From Metabacillus bambusae (GTDB lineage: Bacteria; Bacillota; Bacilli; Bacillales; Bacillaceae): 64,000 nt of DNA. Below the pieces are notes generated by a model. The model saw nothing but the letters and a program-made list of their open reading frames with translations. It did not search any database and had not been told where the DNA came from. The stretch spans positions 52,663 through 116,662 of the forward strand of contig NZ_JAGDEL010000023.1 of assembly GCF_017497975.1 (NCBI RefSeq). The letters are read 5' to 3'. Below, in pieces: positions 52,256-62,278 of the stretch (the stretch's first letter is position 1; every line of letters starts with the position of its first letter). Both the position numbers and the translations under genes were made by a program.

Positions 52256-54352
52256 ATGACAGAACAAGGCGCAAATGCATCTGAGCATCGTAAACTTAAA
52301 AAATCAAGATATGTTAGGATTAACGTATTCTTTTTCCTTGTCTTCTTACTTTTCGTTGCACTTATCGTTCGTTTAGGTGTCGTTCAAATTGTACAAGGTG
52401 AAGAATTTTCAAAGGAAGTAGCAAGAACTGAATCAGATTATGCAAGCTTACCTGCTCCTCGCGGGAAAATGTATGATCGTTACAATAGAGTAGTTGTTGA
52501 CAACGAGAGTGTACCAGCAATTACATATACTGTTGACAAAACAACAAAGGCTGAAGACAAAATTGAAACTGCAAAAAAGCTTGCAGAGTATATTAGTTAC
52601 GAAACTGAATTTTTAGATGAAGAGCTAAAAGATCGAGATATAAAAGACTATTGGTTAGCGTCACATCCTGAAGAGGCTAAGGATCTGCTTTCAAAAAAAG
52701 AATTAGAATTAAAGCCATCAGAAACGTATAAATTACAAGTTGAACGTGTACCTGAAGGTGAAGTGGCAGATATTAAGAAGAATAATCAAGAAAAAGAACT
52801 TGCCTATATTTATACACGTTTCTCCTCAGGTTATCAATATGAACCACAAGTTGTAAAATCTTTAAATTTAACAGATAAAGAAGTTTCTCTCGTTGCAGAG
52901 CATTTAGAAGTGCTCCCAGGTGTGGATGTAATCACTGATTGGGGAAGATCTTATCCTTACGAGTCATTGCAAACGATCTTTGGTGGAATTAGTTCACCTG
53001 AACAAGGAATTCTTCAATCGCGTGAGGATTATTATACAGCAAGAGGCTATGCTCGAAACGAACGGGTAGGAACCTCCTATCTTGAATATCAATATGAAGA
53101 TTACTTAAATCCTCAAAAAGCAAAGGTCGAGTATGTTTCAGATAAAACTGGAAGCATTGTTTCTGAAGAAGTTGTTGATGAAGGACAAAGAGGGTATGAC
53201 CTAAAGCTATCATTTGATATGGAGCTGCAAATGAAGGTCGAAGAGATCGTAGAGGATGAATTACGAAAAGCAAGCTCAAGTCACATTTTAATGGATCGAG
53301 CGTTTGTTGTGATGATGGATCCTTATCAAGGTGATGTTTTAGCAATGGTTGGTAAGCAACTTAATGCTAAAAATAGAAGTGGAGAAATGCTTGACTTTGC
53401 ATACGGGGCATTTGCTACCCAGTATGAAGCCGGCTCCACAGTTAAGGGAGCAACTGTCCTTGCTGGGTATCAGGATGGTATGCCGCATAATCAAGGTTAT
53501 TACGATACAACTCTTTATATTAAAGGAACACCACCAAAAGGATCTTATAGTAATCTTGGATATGTAAATGATTTAAGCGCCTTAGAGCGTTCTTCTAACG
53601 TTTATATGTTTTATGTAGCAATGAGAATCGCTGACGTTACGTATGGAAAAAATGAACCGATAAATGTCACACAAGAAGATTTTCAGAAGTTAAGAAATTA
53701 TTTTGCGCAATTTGGTTTAGGGGTTCCAACAGGTATAGATTTACCACAAGAGTCTGCAGGTTTAATAAGTACCCCAGATACTGGTGGTAAACTTTTAGAT
53801 ATTGCTATTGGCCAATTTGACACATATACTCCACTTCAATTAGCTCAATATGTATCGGCTATTGCGAATGGTGGTTATCGTGTTCAACCACGAATTGTAA
53901 CAAGTATTCATGCACCGGTTATTAACGGAGAACTTGGTCCAATAGCTGTTGATAAATCTCCTAACATATTAAATAAAGTAAACAACTCATCAGAAGATAT
54001 TGAACGAGTACAAGAAGGATTTAAACGTGTAGTTTCCGGAAGTCGTGGGACAGCTAGGGCATATATTAAATATGATGTAGCTGGTAAAACCGGTACATCA
54101 CAAACTAATTATTATGGACCGAAACGTCAATACTGGGGAAAAGAAACGAATAACTTAAATTTCGTTGGATATTATCCATCAGAAAATCCTCAGGTAGCAT
54201 TTAGTGTTGTTGTTCCATGGGCAAGTAATGATAGTGATGCTGTAAACAAACATATTGCTAATCGAATCGTCAAAGCTTATATAGATCTTCAAAAGAAATA
54301 CGTAACAACAACTGAAATAGACATGAAAGAAAGTACAAAAGAAGAGGATTAA
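52256..54352 (+). CDS. pbpH: Class B penicillin-binding protein PbpH
   Basis: The 698-residue PBP is a peptidoglycan transpeptidase. A cytoplasmic head precedes one membrane helix (about 23-43). The N-terminal pedestal domain follows, then the transpeptidase domain with STVK (active serine about residue 394), SSN and KTGTSQ, in that order. PbpH with PBP2a supports rod shape in B. subtilis. Position before kinA and after ykwC agrees with that genome. GGGAGGAA precedes the ATG. Confidence 0.93.
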   Translation: MTEQGANASEHRKLKKSRYVRINVFFFLVFLLFVALIVRLGVVQIVQGEEFSKEVARTESDYASLPAPRGKMYDRYNRVVVDNESVPAITYTVDKTTKAEDKIETAKKLAEYISYETEFLDEELKDRDIKDYWLASHPEEAKDLLSKKELELKPSETYKLQVERVPEGEVADIKKNNQEKELAYIYTRFSSGYQYEPQVVKSLNLTDKEVSLVAEHLEVLPGVDVITDWGRSYPYESLQTIFGGISSPEQGILQSREDYYTARGYARNERVGTSYLEYQYEDYLNPQKAKVEYVSDKTGSIVSEEVVDEGQRGYDLKLSFDMELQMKVEEIVEDELRKASSSHILMDRAFVVMMDPYQGDVLAMVGKQLNAKNRSGEMLDFAYGAFATQYEAGSTVKGATVLAGYQDGMPHNQGYYDTTLYIKGTPPKGSYSNLGYVNDLSALERSSNVYMFYVAMRIADVTYGKNEPINVTQEDFQKLRNYFAQFGLGVPTGIDLPQESAGLISTPDTGGKLLDIAIGQFDTYTPLQLAQYVSAIANGGYRVQPRIVTSIHAPVINGELGPIAVDKSPNILNKVNNSSEDIERVQEGFKRVVSGSRGTARAYIKYDVAGKTGTSQTNYYGPKRQYWGKETNNLNFVGYYPSENPQVAFSVVVPWASNDSDAVNKHIANRIVKAYIDLQKKYVTTTEIDMKESTKEED

Positions 54353-54400
54353 TAGCTATTTTCTTTTGGGCATAGGGTTAACTCAAAGTGAATTTTTTAA

Positions 54401-54440
54401 AAAAACAGAGTCTAAATCTCATGAATTAGACTCTGTTTTT
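54401..54440 (+). terminator. Terminator after pbpH
   Basis: AAAAACAGAGTCTAA and TTAGACTCTGTTTTT pair around ten bases. Confidence 0.88.
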
Positions 54441-54582
54441 TTATATTGGATAGTGCAGAATTTAGAATTTCACTTATAACAACTAAACACTTTAACATAT
54501 ATTTCTTTACTTACTCCCACACATAAATTCCTTTTATTTTTCACAAAATAAGCTTGTTATAAAATAAAAGGAGTGAAATAAT

Positions 54583-54765
54583 TTGGCAAAACGTACAAAG
54601 AAAAACGATCCACAACAAAAAAATAAAAAAGGCTTTGATTCAGCAGTCATTGATTCAGAATTTAGTCATGAGCTAGGTAGTGCAGCAACAAATAAAATTC
54701 ATAAAGACAAAGCGAAAAAAGAAAAGGCATCCAAAAATAATGGAGAATATAAAGGAAGTCATTAA
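54583..54765 (+). CDS. Small basic protein with GPR-like SEFSHELG site (60 aa)
   Basis: TTG at 54583, eight bases after AAAGGAGTG, begins MAKRTKKNDPQQKNKKGFDS and ends NNGEYKGSH. It is lysine-rich, without hydrophobic segments. SEFSHELG is close to the GPR recognition motif of SASPs ([T/S]E[F/I]A[S/N/K]E), so it may be a spore core protein degraded at germination. I cannot place the family. A hairpin terminator follows at once. Confidence 0.7.
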   Translation: MAKRTKKNDPQQKNKKGFDSAVIDSEFSHELGSAATNKIHKDKAKKEKASKNNGEYKGSH

Positions 54766-54792
54766 GAGAGACCATGTGTCTCTTTTTTTTTT
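54766..54792 (+). terminator. Terminator after the small basic gene
   Basis: AGAGAC-CATGT-GTCTCT is followed by a run of more than ten T. Confidence 0.8.
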
Positions 54793-55243
54793 TTAGTTTT
54801 TACATTGTTTCCGCTATGAGAAGATGAAGAGTTTGTGAGATTCATAATCAGATAATAGTAGCTGATTCGTAAATCTGAAAAGAGCATATATGTGAACTTT
54901 TTCTAATTTAGAAAAGGTAATTAACCTTTAAGAGCGAATACATATTTCTATGGTCGAATATATTTACCCAAAAGAATCTTCTTTATCGGCACTTCAATCT
55001 GCAGAGAAAAGCGTGGTCAAAATTCCTTGCATTATCAACGAGGGGTAGGAAATATTGACTGCTGTTCGGTTAAATTTGAAAAGAGGAAAATGCTCTTGAA
55101 ATAAAAATGAAAACGCATACAAAAATAGAGGGCATTACGATGTATAGGATTCTTTTAAAAATTTTTAGTTGAATTCATTCAAACAGATATAGCTAATTAA
55201 TTATTACTTGATTTCGAGAAATTTTTAAAAGGAGGAACTATTA
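54793..55243 (+). other. Gap upstream of the acyl-CoA ligase gene
   Basis: I see no gene with a ribosome site. TTGAATTCATTCAA at about 55168-55181 is a short inverted repeat at the position of an operator, but its half-site spacing does not match the FadR consensus. Confidence 0.35.
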
Positions 55244-56860
55244 ATGGAAGATCTAAAGCAATGGTATTCAACTTATCCGGAGCATATTCCAAACGAGGTG
55301 GTAATACCTCCAATTTCCGTTCCTGAAATGCTTCAGCAAACTGTTCAAATCTATGGAGATCATGAAGCTGTTTCATTTTATGGAATTCGTTTATCATATA
55401 ACGAGATTGCAAAAATGGTATTTGCGTTTGCATCCTCTTTACAGCAATCAGGTGTTCAAAAGGGAGATCGTGTAGCAATTATGCTCCCGAACTGCCCTCA
55501 GTATATCGTTTCTTACTTTGGCGCACTAACAGCAGGTACGATCGTCACACAAATTAACCCAATGCTTGTTGAAAGGGAACTTGAGTATATTGTAAATGAT
55601 TCTGGTTCTGCAACGATCGTTGTATTAGATGCCCTCTATCCAAGAATAAAAGCCATTCAATTAAAGACAAATTTAAGAAATATTATTACAGTTAGCCTTC
55701 AACCTTCAGAAAAAAATCAACCTGAGGATTATACATTTGATAGCTTTTTAGCTAAACAAACTGGTCAAGTATTTCCAGTTGAATGTGAACCAGAGCATGA
55801 TATCGCTGTTCTCCAGTATACAGGCGGAACAACTGGTCGATCAAAGGGTGCGATGCTTTCACATAAAAATATTGTAGCAAATGCTGTTCAATCATATGAG
55901 TTTTTTAAAGATGAGATCGTACTAGGGAAAGAAAAGTGTTTAACTGTCATTCCATTATTCCATGTTTTTGGAATGTCTAGCTGTATGAATCTATCAATTC
56001 TCTGTGGTAATTCTATGATTATGCTACCGAGGTTTGATTTGGATGAAGTGCTTCAAACGATCAAACGTGAGCAGCCTTCACTCTTTCCAGGTGTACCAAC
56101 AATGTATGTAGCAATTTCAAATCACCCTAATGCTGAAGACTATGGTATTGATTCAATTCGAATTTGTAATAGTGGCAGTGCACCAATGCCAGTTGAGCTT
56201 TTAAATGAATTTGAACGGAAAACTGGGGCGAAAATTTTGGAAGGCTATGGTCTTTCAGAAGCATCACCGATAACACACTGCAATCCGGCGTTCGAGAAAC
56301 GAAAACCGGGTACTGTTGGCTTGGGAATGCCAAGTACGGCATATAAAATCGTTGATGTTGGAACAGGGACACAGGAAGTTCCTATAGGTAAGCTAGGTGA
56401 ACTTATCATTAAAGGACCACAAGTGATGAAAGGTTATTGGAATATGCCTGAGGAAACGGCAGTCACTCTTCGTAATGGTTGGTTATTTACAGGAGATATC
56501 GCAAGAATGGATAAAGAGGGCTATTTATCGATTGTTGACCGTAAAAAAGATCTGATTATTGCGAGTGGTTATAATATTTATCCTCGTGATATTGAAGAAG
56601 TTCTTTACGAGCATCCGAGCGTACAGGAAGCAGTTGTTATTGGGGTGCCAGATCAATATCGTGGTGAGACAGTTAAGGCATTTATCGTATTAAAAGCAGG
56701 AAAAACAGCAACAAGTGATGAAATTATTCTTTACTGTCGCCAGCATTTAGCGGCCTTTAAGGTTCCGAAATATATTGATTTTAGAGAAGCACTTCCAAAA
56801 ACGAATGTAGGTAAGATTTTGCGTAGAGCGTTAAGAGATGAAACGGTTAAAAAGCAATAA
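55244..56860 (+). CDS. Long-chain acyl-CoA synthetase (AMP-forming)
   Basis: The 538-residue ANL enzyme activates a fatty acid with ATP and CoA. The P-loop is YTGGTTGRSKGAMLSH (about 194-209), followed by EGYGLSEASPIT, WLFTGDIARMD, and the hinge RKKDLIIASGYNIYP; the C-terminal lysine is in LPKTNVGKILRRALRDE. No membrane anchor is present. It is transcribed alone. Its exact chain length preference is unknown. Confidence 0.92.
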   Translation: MEDLKQWYSTYPEHIPNEVVIPPISVPEMLQQTVQIYGDHEAVSFYGIRLSYNEIAKMVFAFASSLQQSGVQKGDRVAIMLPNCPQYIVSYFGALTAGTIVTQINPMLVERELEYIVNDSGSATIVVLDALYPRIKAIQLKTNLRNIITVSLQPSEKNQPEDYTFDSFLAKQTGQVFPVECEPEHDIAVLQYTGGTTGRSKGAMLSHKNIVANAVQSYEFFKDEIVLGKEKCLTVIPLFHVFGMSSCMNLSILCGNSMIMLPRFDLDEVLQTIKREQPSLFPGVPTMYVAISNHPNAEDYGIDSIRICNSGSAPMPVELLNEFERKTGAKILEGYGLSEASPITHCNPAFEKRKPGTVGLGMPSTAYKIVDVGTGTQEVPIGKLGELIIKGPQVMKGYWNMPEETAVTLRNGWLFTGDIARMDKEGYLSIVDRKKDLIIASGYNIYPRDIEEVLYEHPSVQEAVVIGVPDQYRGETVKAFIVLKAGKTATSDEIILYCRQHLAAFKVPKYIDFREALPKTNVGKILRRALRDETVKKQ

Positions 56861-56929
56861 GCCTATAAATCTATTAGTAAGGCTTTTAAGATACGGCCAG
56901 CCATGTCTAGTTGATTGTTGTAATAATGA

Positions 56930-56981
56930 TAGGTAAAAATAATGTCAGACCTTTTTTGAGGTTTGGCATTATTTTTACCTA
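56930..56981. terminator. Very long hairpin after the acyl-CoA ligase gene
   Basis: TAGGTAAAAATAATGTCAGA-CCT pairs with its complement at 56959-56981 over 23 bp with two G-U pairs and a loop of T. This is longer than an ordinary terminator and may be bidirectional. Confidence 0.7.
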
Positions 56982-57606
56982 AGGACTTTTTCGTGAAAAT
57001 ATGTCTCTATCATTAAAAGATAGGAAAATGAAATAAAATTAATTTTGGTTTTCTAAAGTGAAAATCATTGCAGTTTTGATTAGTAGATAAAAAGTAGGAG
57101 TAATAAAGGGTTTTTTACGCTAAATGATGAACATTCAATTGGTAGAATGGTCGCTAATTATAAAGGGATAAAGCTTTCTATATTGACAAAAGTCTATAAC
57201 AACGTACACTTAATATTAACGTTAAGACTTATATATAAAATTTAACCTATTAAAATCAATATTTTTGAAAAATCGAATAAATAAAACTAACGCCTTCACC
57301 TCAAGGAATGTTAAATATTAGTCAAAAATATCCTAAAAAAGGATTTTTAATAATTGAAATTGAATAATAATATAGTAACGCAACATTTTACATTTTTGGT
57401 AAGGGATAAGCTAGTTTGGTACAAGCTTTAATCCAATTTCTTAGCCACATCACGCTTATCTTAAAGGGGTAGGTACGTAAGTACAAGATTGTTCGTTCTA
57501 CTATCAATGGTGACGTAAGGCGTCATCCATCTCGTCTCACAGTTAATATGTTCTTTATTTAATACTTATTCCCTAGTGAAGAGGTAATGAAAAAGGAGGG
57601 GAAGCT
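56982..57606 (+). other. Long kinA upstream region
   Basis: AT-rich and without a gene. It holds the sigma-H promoter at 57338-57367 and a leader hairpin (ATGGTGACG-TAAGG-CGTCATCCAT, 57507-57530) within about 230 bases of untranslated leader. Confidence 0.5.
57338..57367 (+). promoter_or_regulatory. Sigma-H promoter of kinA
   Basis: AAAGGATTT, 12 bases, then ATTGAATAA: a full match to the sigma-H consensus RnAGGAwww-N11/12-RnnGAATww. B. subtilis kinA is sigma-H dependent, so the position and sequence agree. Confidence 0.85.
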
Positions 57607-59409
57607 ATGGATCGTAAAGCAACAAATGTAGATACAGTAATACAGGATGTAGAAGTATATGCTGTAGTTTCATCAAACGGACGCTTCCAATATATTTCTT
57701 CAAATTCGATTGAACAAATGGGTTATCCAAATGACGATTTAGTCGGAAAATATATGAAAGATTTTATACATAGTGAGGATTTGTTTTTAATTGAGAGTTA
57801 TTTTTTTAATGAGCATCATCTGAACCCCTGTACATTTCGCTTTTTACATGAAGACGGAAGGTATATTTGGTTTGAAGCAACTGTGGATTTCATTCGAAGT
57901 AATGTCTCTAAGCAAGGGCAAGAAATTGTTCTTAAAATGAGAGCGTTGAAAACTAATTTGGTTATTAATCAATCAAGTGATCGTATTGAAAGTAATAGTG
58001 ATCATACAATTGGTAATGTGGATGGTGATCTTTTACTTGAGGATTTACCTAGTCCATTGTATTTGTCAATTTTTGGTGAAATTTGCTATGTAAATAAGGC
58101 GTTTAAGGATTTACTTGGTGCAAGCTCTAAGGATCAACTAATTGGTAAGCATACGGCTGATTTTATTGATAAAAGTTACCATGATATTGTTAAAAATCGA
58201 ATCCAAAGATTACATAATGGCGAAAAAATAGGCATTATTGAACAAATGTGGAGAAGACTTGATGGTACTGAGATTAGTGTTGAAGTAACAGCTAATCTAA
58301 CAACCTTCAAAAATCAAAAAGCAGAATTAATCGTATTAACTGATATTTCTTCAAGGAGAAACTTTCAAAAAATCCTCCAGAAAAGTAGGGAACGTTACCA
58401 ACGATTAATCGACAATTCGATTGATACAATTGCAGTAATTCACCAGGATAAATGGGTGTTTGTGAATGAATCTGGTGTAAAGCTCTTCGAAGCTGGAGAT
58501 TATCCAGAAATGCTTGGGAAAAATATTTTTGAACATTTACATCCAACTGATCATAAGCACATGAAGGAATCGTTAGAAAGTATTTTAACGGGAAAATCAG
58601 AAGTTAATGTAACAAATCAATCATGGACGATTTCTAAGAATAAAACAATTTATACAGAAATGGTGTGTATTCCAACAACCTATTTCGGCGAGCAAGCTGT
58701 TCAAGTCATTTTACGAGATATTTCAGATCGTAAAAAAACTGAAGAATTAATGCTTCGCTCTGAGAAACTTTCCATTGCTGGGCAACTAGCAGCTGGAATT
58801 GCTCATGAAATCAGGAATCCCTTAACTGCAATCAAGGGGTTTTTACAAATTATGCATCCTGAGTTGAAAAATCACAATCAATATTTTCATATTATTTTTT
58901 CAGAATTAAATCGTATTGAGATGATATTGAGTGAGTTGCTTATGCTTGCAAAGCCACAGGAAACGAAATTTAAGCAAGCCAATCTAGTAACATTACTGCA
59001 GGATGTTTCGATGCTTTTGGAAACACAGGCTAATTTGAATAGTGTTTCGATTGAACAGAAACATGAGAATTCAAATATAATGATAAATTGTGATCAAAAT
59101 CAACTTAAGCAAGTATTCATCAATTTATTTAAAAATGCAATTGATGCGATGCCTAAGGGTGGAAAGGTTACAGTTCACACAAAACGATATGAAAATAATG
59201 TCAGTATTGTTGTCAAAGATGAAGGAGAAGGAATACCTTCTGAACTAATTGAACGCATAGGTGAGCCCTTTTTGACAACAAAAGAAAAAGGAAATGGTTT
59301 AGGGTTAATGATTACATATAAAATCATTGAGGATCATAATGGGACCATTTTTGTTGAAAGTAAATTAGGGGAAGGTAGTACGTTTACAGTTGAAATTCCA
59401 TGTGGATGA
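57607..59409 (+). CDS. kinA: Sporulation histidine kinase KinA
   Basis: KinA (600 residues) starts the phosphorelay to Spo0A. It has no membrane segment. Three PAS domains fill residues about 10-125, 145-260 and 262-380. The HisKA domain contains AAGIAHEIRNPLTAIKGFLQ, with the phospho-histidine at about H400; the ATPase domain shows the N box NLFKNAIDAM, DEGEGIP and GNGLGLMITYKI. GGAGGGG precedes the ATG at 57607. The sigma-H promoter and the patA neighbour match B. subtilis. Confidence 0.92.
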   Translation: MDRKATNVDTVIQDVEVYAVVSSNGRFQYISSNSIEQMGYPNDDLVGKYMKDFIHSEDLFLIESYFFNEHHLNPCTFRFLHEDGRYIWFEATVDFIRSNVSKQGQEIVLKMRALKTNLVINQSSDRIESNSDHTIGNVDGDLLLEDLPSPLYLSIFGEICYVNKAFKDLLGASSKDQLIGKHTADFIDKSYHDIVKNRIQRLHNGEKIGIIEQMWRRLDGTEISVEVTANLTTFKNQKAELIVLTDISSRRNFQKILQKSRERYQRLIDNSIDTIAVIHQDKWVFVNESGVKLFEAGDYPEMLGKNIFEHLHPTDHKHMKESLESILTGKSEVNVTNQSWTISKNKTIYTEMVCIPTTYFGEQAVQVILRDISDRKKTEELMLRSEKLSIAGQLAAGIAHEIRNPLTAIKGFLQIMHPELKNHNQYFHIIFSELNRIEMILSELLMLAKPQETKFKQANLVTLLQDVSMLLETQANLNSVSIEQKHENSNIMINCDQNQLKQVFINLFKNAIDAMPKGGKVTVHTKRYENNVSIVVKDEGEGIPSELIERIGEPFLTTKEKGNGLGLMITYKIIEDHNGTIFVESKLGEGSTFTVEIPCG

Positions 59410-59462
59410 TCTTGAATAAAACAAAATAACTAGTTTATGCGGCTTCAAACCCTTTCCTTCAT

Positions 59463-59496
59463 ACTAAAACAACGGCTTTTCGCCGCTGTTTTAGTT
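59463..59496. terminator. Bidirectional terminator between kinA and patA
   Basis: ACTAAAACAACGGC and GCCGCTGTTTTAGT pair around five bases (one mismatch). Confidence 0.85.
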
Positions 59497-59502
59497 AAAA
59501 TC

Positions 59503-60651
59503 TTATAAACTTTTCACATAACTTTCGATCCGGTCCATCGCTTCAATTAGTTGTTCCATGGCATATGCATAGGAAAGTCGAACATAGCCTTCTCCATATT
59601 CAGAAAACGCACTACCAGGAACTAGTGCTACTCCAGCATTCTTAACAAGTGATAATGCAAAATCGAAGGAAGATTGCTTGAATTTTTTTATAGAAGGAAA
59701 CAAATAAAAAGCTCCATCTGGTTTAACAACTTCAAAACCCATCGTAACCAAACGATTATATACATATTCTAATCGTTCTTGATATGCATCCTTCATAACT
59801 GTTGCATCATCAATACCTGTAGTAAGTGCCTCATATGCGGCCTTTTGTGAGATAGAGGTTGCACATGACACATTATATTGATGAACCTTTAATAAGTGTT
59901 TGGCAACACCTTCTGGGGCAAATAATAAACCTACTCGCCATCCAGTCATACTATGTGATTTAGAAAGTCCGTTTATCACTATTGTTTGTTCTCGTAAAAA
60001 GCGAGCAATAGAATGATGGTGCTTTCCATAAACAAGCTCACTATAAATTTCGTCTGATAAGATAAATATGTTCTTACCTCTAACTAATTCAGCAATTTCT
60101 TGTAACTCATCCTCATCCAACGTGACTCCTGTAGGGTTTGATGGATATGGGAGTACGATACACCTTGTTTTTTCAGTTATATATGGAGCAAGTAATTCAG
60201 CCGTTAGCTTAAACTGATTAGTTGTTGTGTCCACATAAACAGGTGTCCCTCCAGCAAGCTTAATCAGTGGTTCATAACCAGGATAAACAGGACTCGGTAA
60301 TATAACTTCACTGCCTTCTTCTAATAATGTACGAAACGTACAATCGATTGCTTGACTTGCCCCTACTGTCACGATTACTTCATTTTCAGGAGAGTATGTA
60401 AGACCATACTTCTTAAATAAGAATTGACTGGCTGCCTCGCGAAGTTGGATAAAACCAGCATTGTGAGTATATGTAGTGAAATTTTGTTGTATCGCTTCTA
60501 TTCCAGCATTTTTTACATGTCCTGGAGTATCAAAGTCAGGTTGACCTATCGTGAGAGAAATAACATCTTCATAATCTGCTACCATATTAAAGAATTTTCT
60601 AATCCCTGAGAGTTCAATTTGTTTAACACGTGAATTTACTAAGTGTTCCAT
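59503..60651 (-). CDS. patA: Aminotransferase PatA (class I/II, PLP)
   Basis: The 382-residue PLP enzyme has the fold-type I signature: TIGQPDFDTP, VTVGASQAID, YPSNPTGV, LSDEIYSEL and the lysine in INGLSKSHSMTGWR. B. subtilis PatA acts on N-acetyl-diaminopimelate and related substrates in lysine/wall metabolism. The ATG at 60651, five bases after GGAGGTAATG, gives the same MEHL start as B. subtilis; a longer frame to 60702 includes that site. Confidence 0.92.
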   Translation of the reverse strand: MEHLVNSRVKQIELSGIRKFFNMVADYEDVISLTIGQPDFDTPGHVKNAGIEAIQQNFTTYTHNAGFIQLREAASQFLFKKYGLTYSPENEVIVTVGASQAIDCTFRTLLEEGSEVILPSPVYPGYEPLIKLAGGTPVYVDTTTNQFKLTAELLAPYITEKTRCIVLPYPSNPTGVTLDEDELQEIAELVRGKNIFILSDEIYSELVYGKHHHSIARFLREQTIVINGLSKSHSMTGWRVGLLFAPEGVAKHLLKVHQYNVSCATSISQKAAYEALTTGIDDATVMKDAYQERLEYVYNRLVTMGFEVVKPDGAFYLFPSIKKFKQSSFDFALSLVKNAGVALVPGSAFSEYGEGYVRLSYAYAMEQLIEAMDRIESYVKSL

Positions 60652-61011
60652 CATTACCTCCATTTTTCGAGGGTGCTTTAGCCACCACTCGGATTTTGTC
60701 ATTATTAAAAAGTTAATTGGTTATTATTATCCTTAAAATAAATATATAGGTGTTATTTTACCATCTTCTGTGCAGTTGTCATCATATTTCTAGGCTCTTT
60801 TCTAAAAGTTTGCTTATAAGCTACTTCATGCTATTTCGGAAGAATACGACTAATAAGTGAAAAGATCACAAAGAAAGGCTAAAGCCGTGAAATAGAGCTA
60901 TGAATGAATAACAATATTCATTCTCGAATACTGCTTTTTTTAAAAAATTTACACTAAGTTTAGTGAACGTAATAAGGGGGAATAGTTTTAAAGACATAGT
61001 TAAAGAGAGTA
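60652..61011. other. Divergent intergenic region between patA and corA
   Basis: It has GGCTCTTTTCTAAAAG near 60793, similar to an R1 end and possibly a relic, and the inverted repeat GAATGAATA-ACAA-TATTCATTC at 60902-60923 about 90 bp before corA, which could be an operator. It does not have the FadR half-site spacing. Confidence 0.35.
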
Positions 61012-61989
61012 GTGAAGGTATTGATTCGTACATTAGCAATTACAACAGACAATGAAGTTGTTTATGATTTACCTCTAAAATCGCTAAAAAAACAGCATAT
61101 TCACTGGTATTGGGTAGATTTTCAGGAGCCATCAAATGAAGAGGTTAAGCTTTTATCAAATTTTTTTCACTTTCATCCACTAGCTATTGAAGATTGTATA
61201 GAATATATCCAACGACCAAAGATGGATTTTTATGATCATTATCTTTTTATTGTTGTTCATGCCATTAATCAAAAAACGTTTGAAGCGGATGAGGTAGATT
61301 TATTTGTCTCAGACAACTATGTTGTGACATTTCATAAAAAGCCAATCAGAGATATAAATAATATCTGGTTCCGTGTAAAAAAAGAGAAAACTTTACAAAA
61401 TAACGCAATGCAAATAATGTATCATATTATCGATCATCTTGTTGATGATTATTTTCCACCAATCTATAAATTAGAAGATTTAATTAATCAAATTGAAGAT
61501 AATACAAGTGATCGAACAATTAGTGAATTAATGGAGCAGGTTTTTGACATTCGGTCTGAGCTAAATAAACTAAGAAGAACGATAATCCCTATGCGTGATC
61601 TCTTATACCGTATTATTTCATCCTCTAGATTGAATACGTTAAAGGAGAAGCAGGTTTATTTTCACGATATTTATGATCATCTATTAAAGCTTGTTGAAAT
61701 GATTGATGCTAATCGAGAATTGTCTGCAGATATTAGGGATAGTTATTTGTCTATTAATTCAGATCGAATGAATCGCGTAATGATGACATTGACAGTGATG
61801 TCGTCGATCTTTTTACCTTTAACATTTATTGCAGGGGTCTATGGAATGAATTTTGATTATATGCCCGAATTGGCGGGTAAATATAGTTATTTTATTGTAT
61901 TGGGCATCATGCTAGCCATTAGTGTTGCAATGATTTGGTTTTTCTACAAAATGGGCTGGTTTCGTTTTCATAAAGGGACAAAATTGTAA
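61012..61989 (+). CDS. CorA family magnesium transporter
   Basis: The 325-residue protein has a large cytoplasmic funnel domain and two C-terminal membrane helices; the pore motif is YGMN (in AGVYGMNFDYMPEL, about residue 281). CorA channels carry magnesium (and cobalt or nickel). GTG at 61012 gives MKVLIRTLAI; TTG at 61021 is an alternative that starts at the LIRTLA strand. Neither has a strong ribosome site. B. subtilis has a related gene, yfjQ. Confidence 0.9.
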   Translation: MKVLIRTLAITTDNEVVYDLPLKSLKKQHIHWYWVDFQEPSNEEVKLLSNFFHFHPLAIEDCIEYIQRPKMDFYDHYLFIVVHAINQKTFEADEVDLFVSDNYVVTFHKKPIRDINNIWFRVKKEKTLQNNAMQIMYHIIDHLVDDYFPPIYKLEDLINQIEDNTSDRTISELMEQVFDIRSELNKLRRTIIPMRDLLYRIISSSRLNTLKEKQVYFHDIYDHLLKLVEMIDANRELSADIRDSYLSINSDRMNRVMMTLTVMSSIFLPLTFIAGVYGMNFDYMPELAGKYSYFIVLGIMLAISVAMIWFFYKMGWFRFHKGTKL

Positions 61990-62070
61990 TACCGACATAA
62001 AACAATTCAAACAAACGAATACATATTATTGTAAACACTTTTTGGCCAAATGATAAAAGAGGTGAAAAAG

Positions 62071-62259
62071 ATGAATGTTGAAAAAGGATTGTTAACAAAA
62101 GCAGAACAAGAAATCGTTGCTAAATTAGAAACAGAAATGCTTTCCGCGCTAACACTTGCACATTTGAACTTTTATAAAAACGAAATAAAAATGATTATTT
62201 CTCAAGCCAAACGAAGACATCAATTCTTTCTTAACTATTCGAAAGAAGTAAATGTATGA
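62071..62259 (+). CDS. Hypothetical protein (62 aa)
   Basis: The frame MNVEKGLLTKAEQEIVAKLE ends FFLNYSKEVNV. GAGGTGA precedes ATG 62071. It is helical and soluble, with no recognised motif. A long hairpin follows. Confidence 0.7.
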   Translation: MNVEKGLLTKAEQEIVAKLETEMLSALTLAHLNFYKNEIKMIISQAKRRHQFFLNYSKEVNV

Positions 62260-62278
62260 TATTACTTACTTTAAAAAA

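Noticed and set aside
54950..55048. Short frame MVEYIYPKESSLSALQ (32 codons)
   Set aside because: Composition looks coding-like but there is no Shine-Dalgarno and no recognisable family; at most a relic.
60902..60923. GAATGAATA/TATTCATTC as a FadR operator
   Set aside because: Half-sites resemble FadR but are too far apart, and the neighbour corA is not a fatty acid gene.
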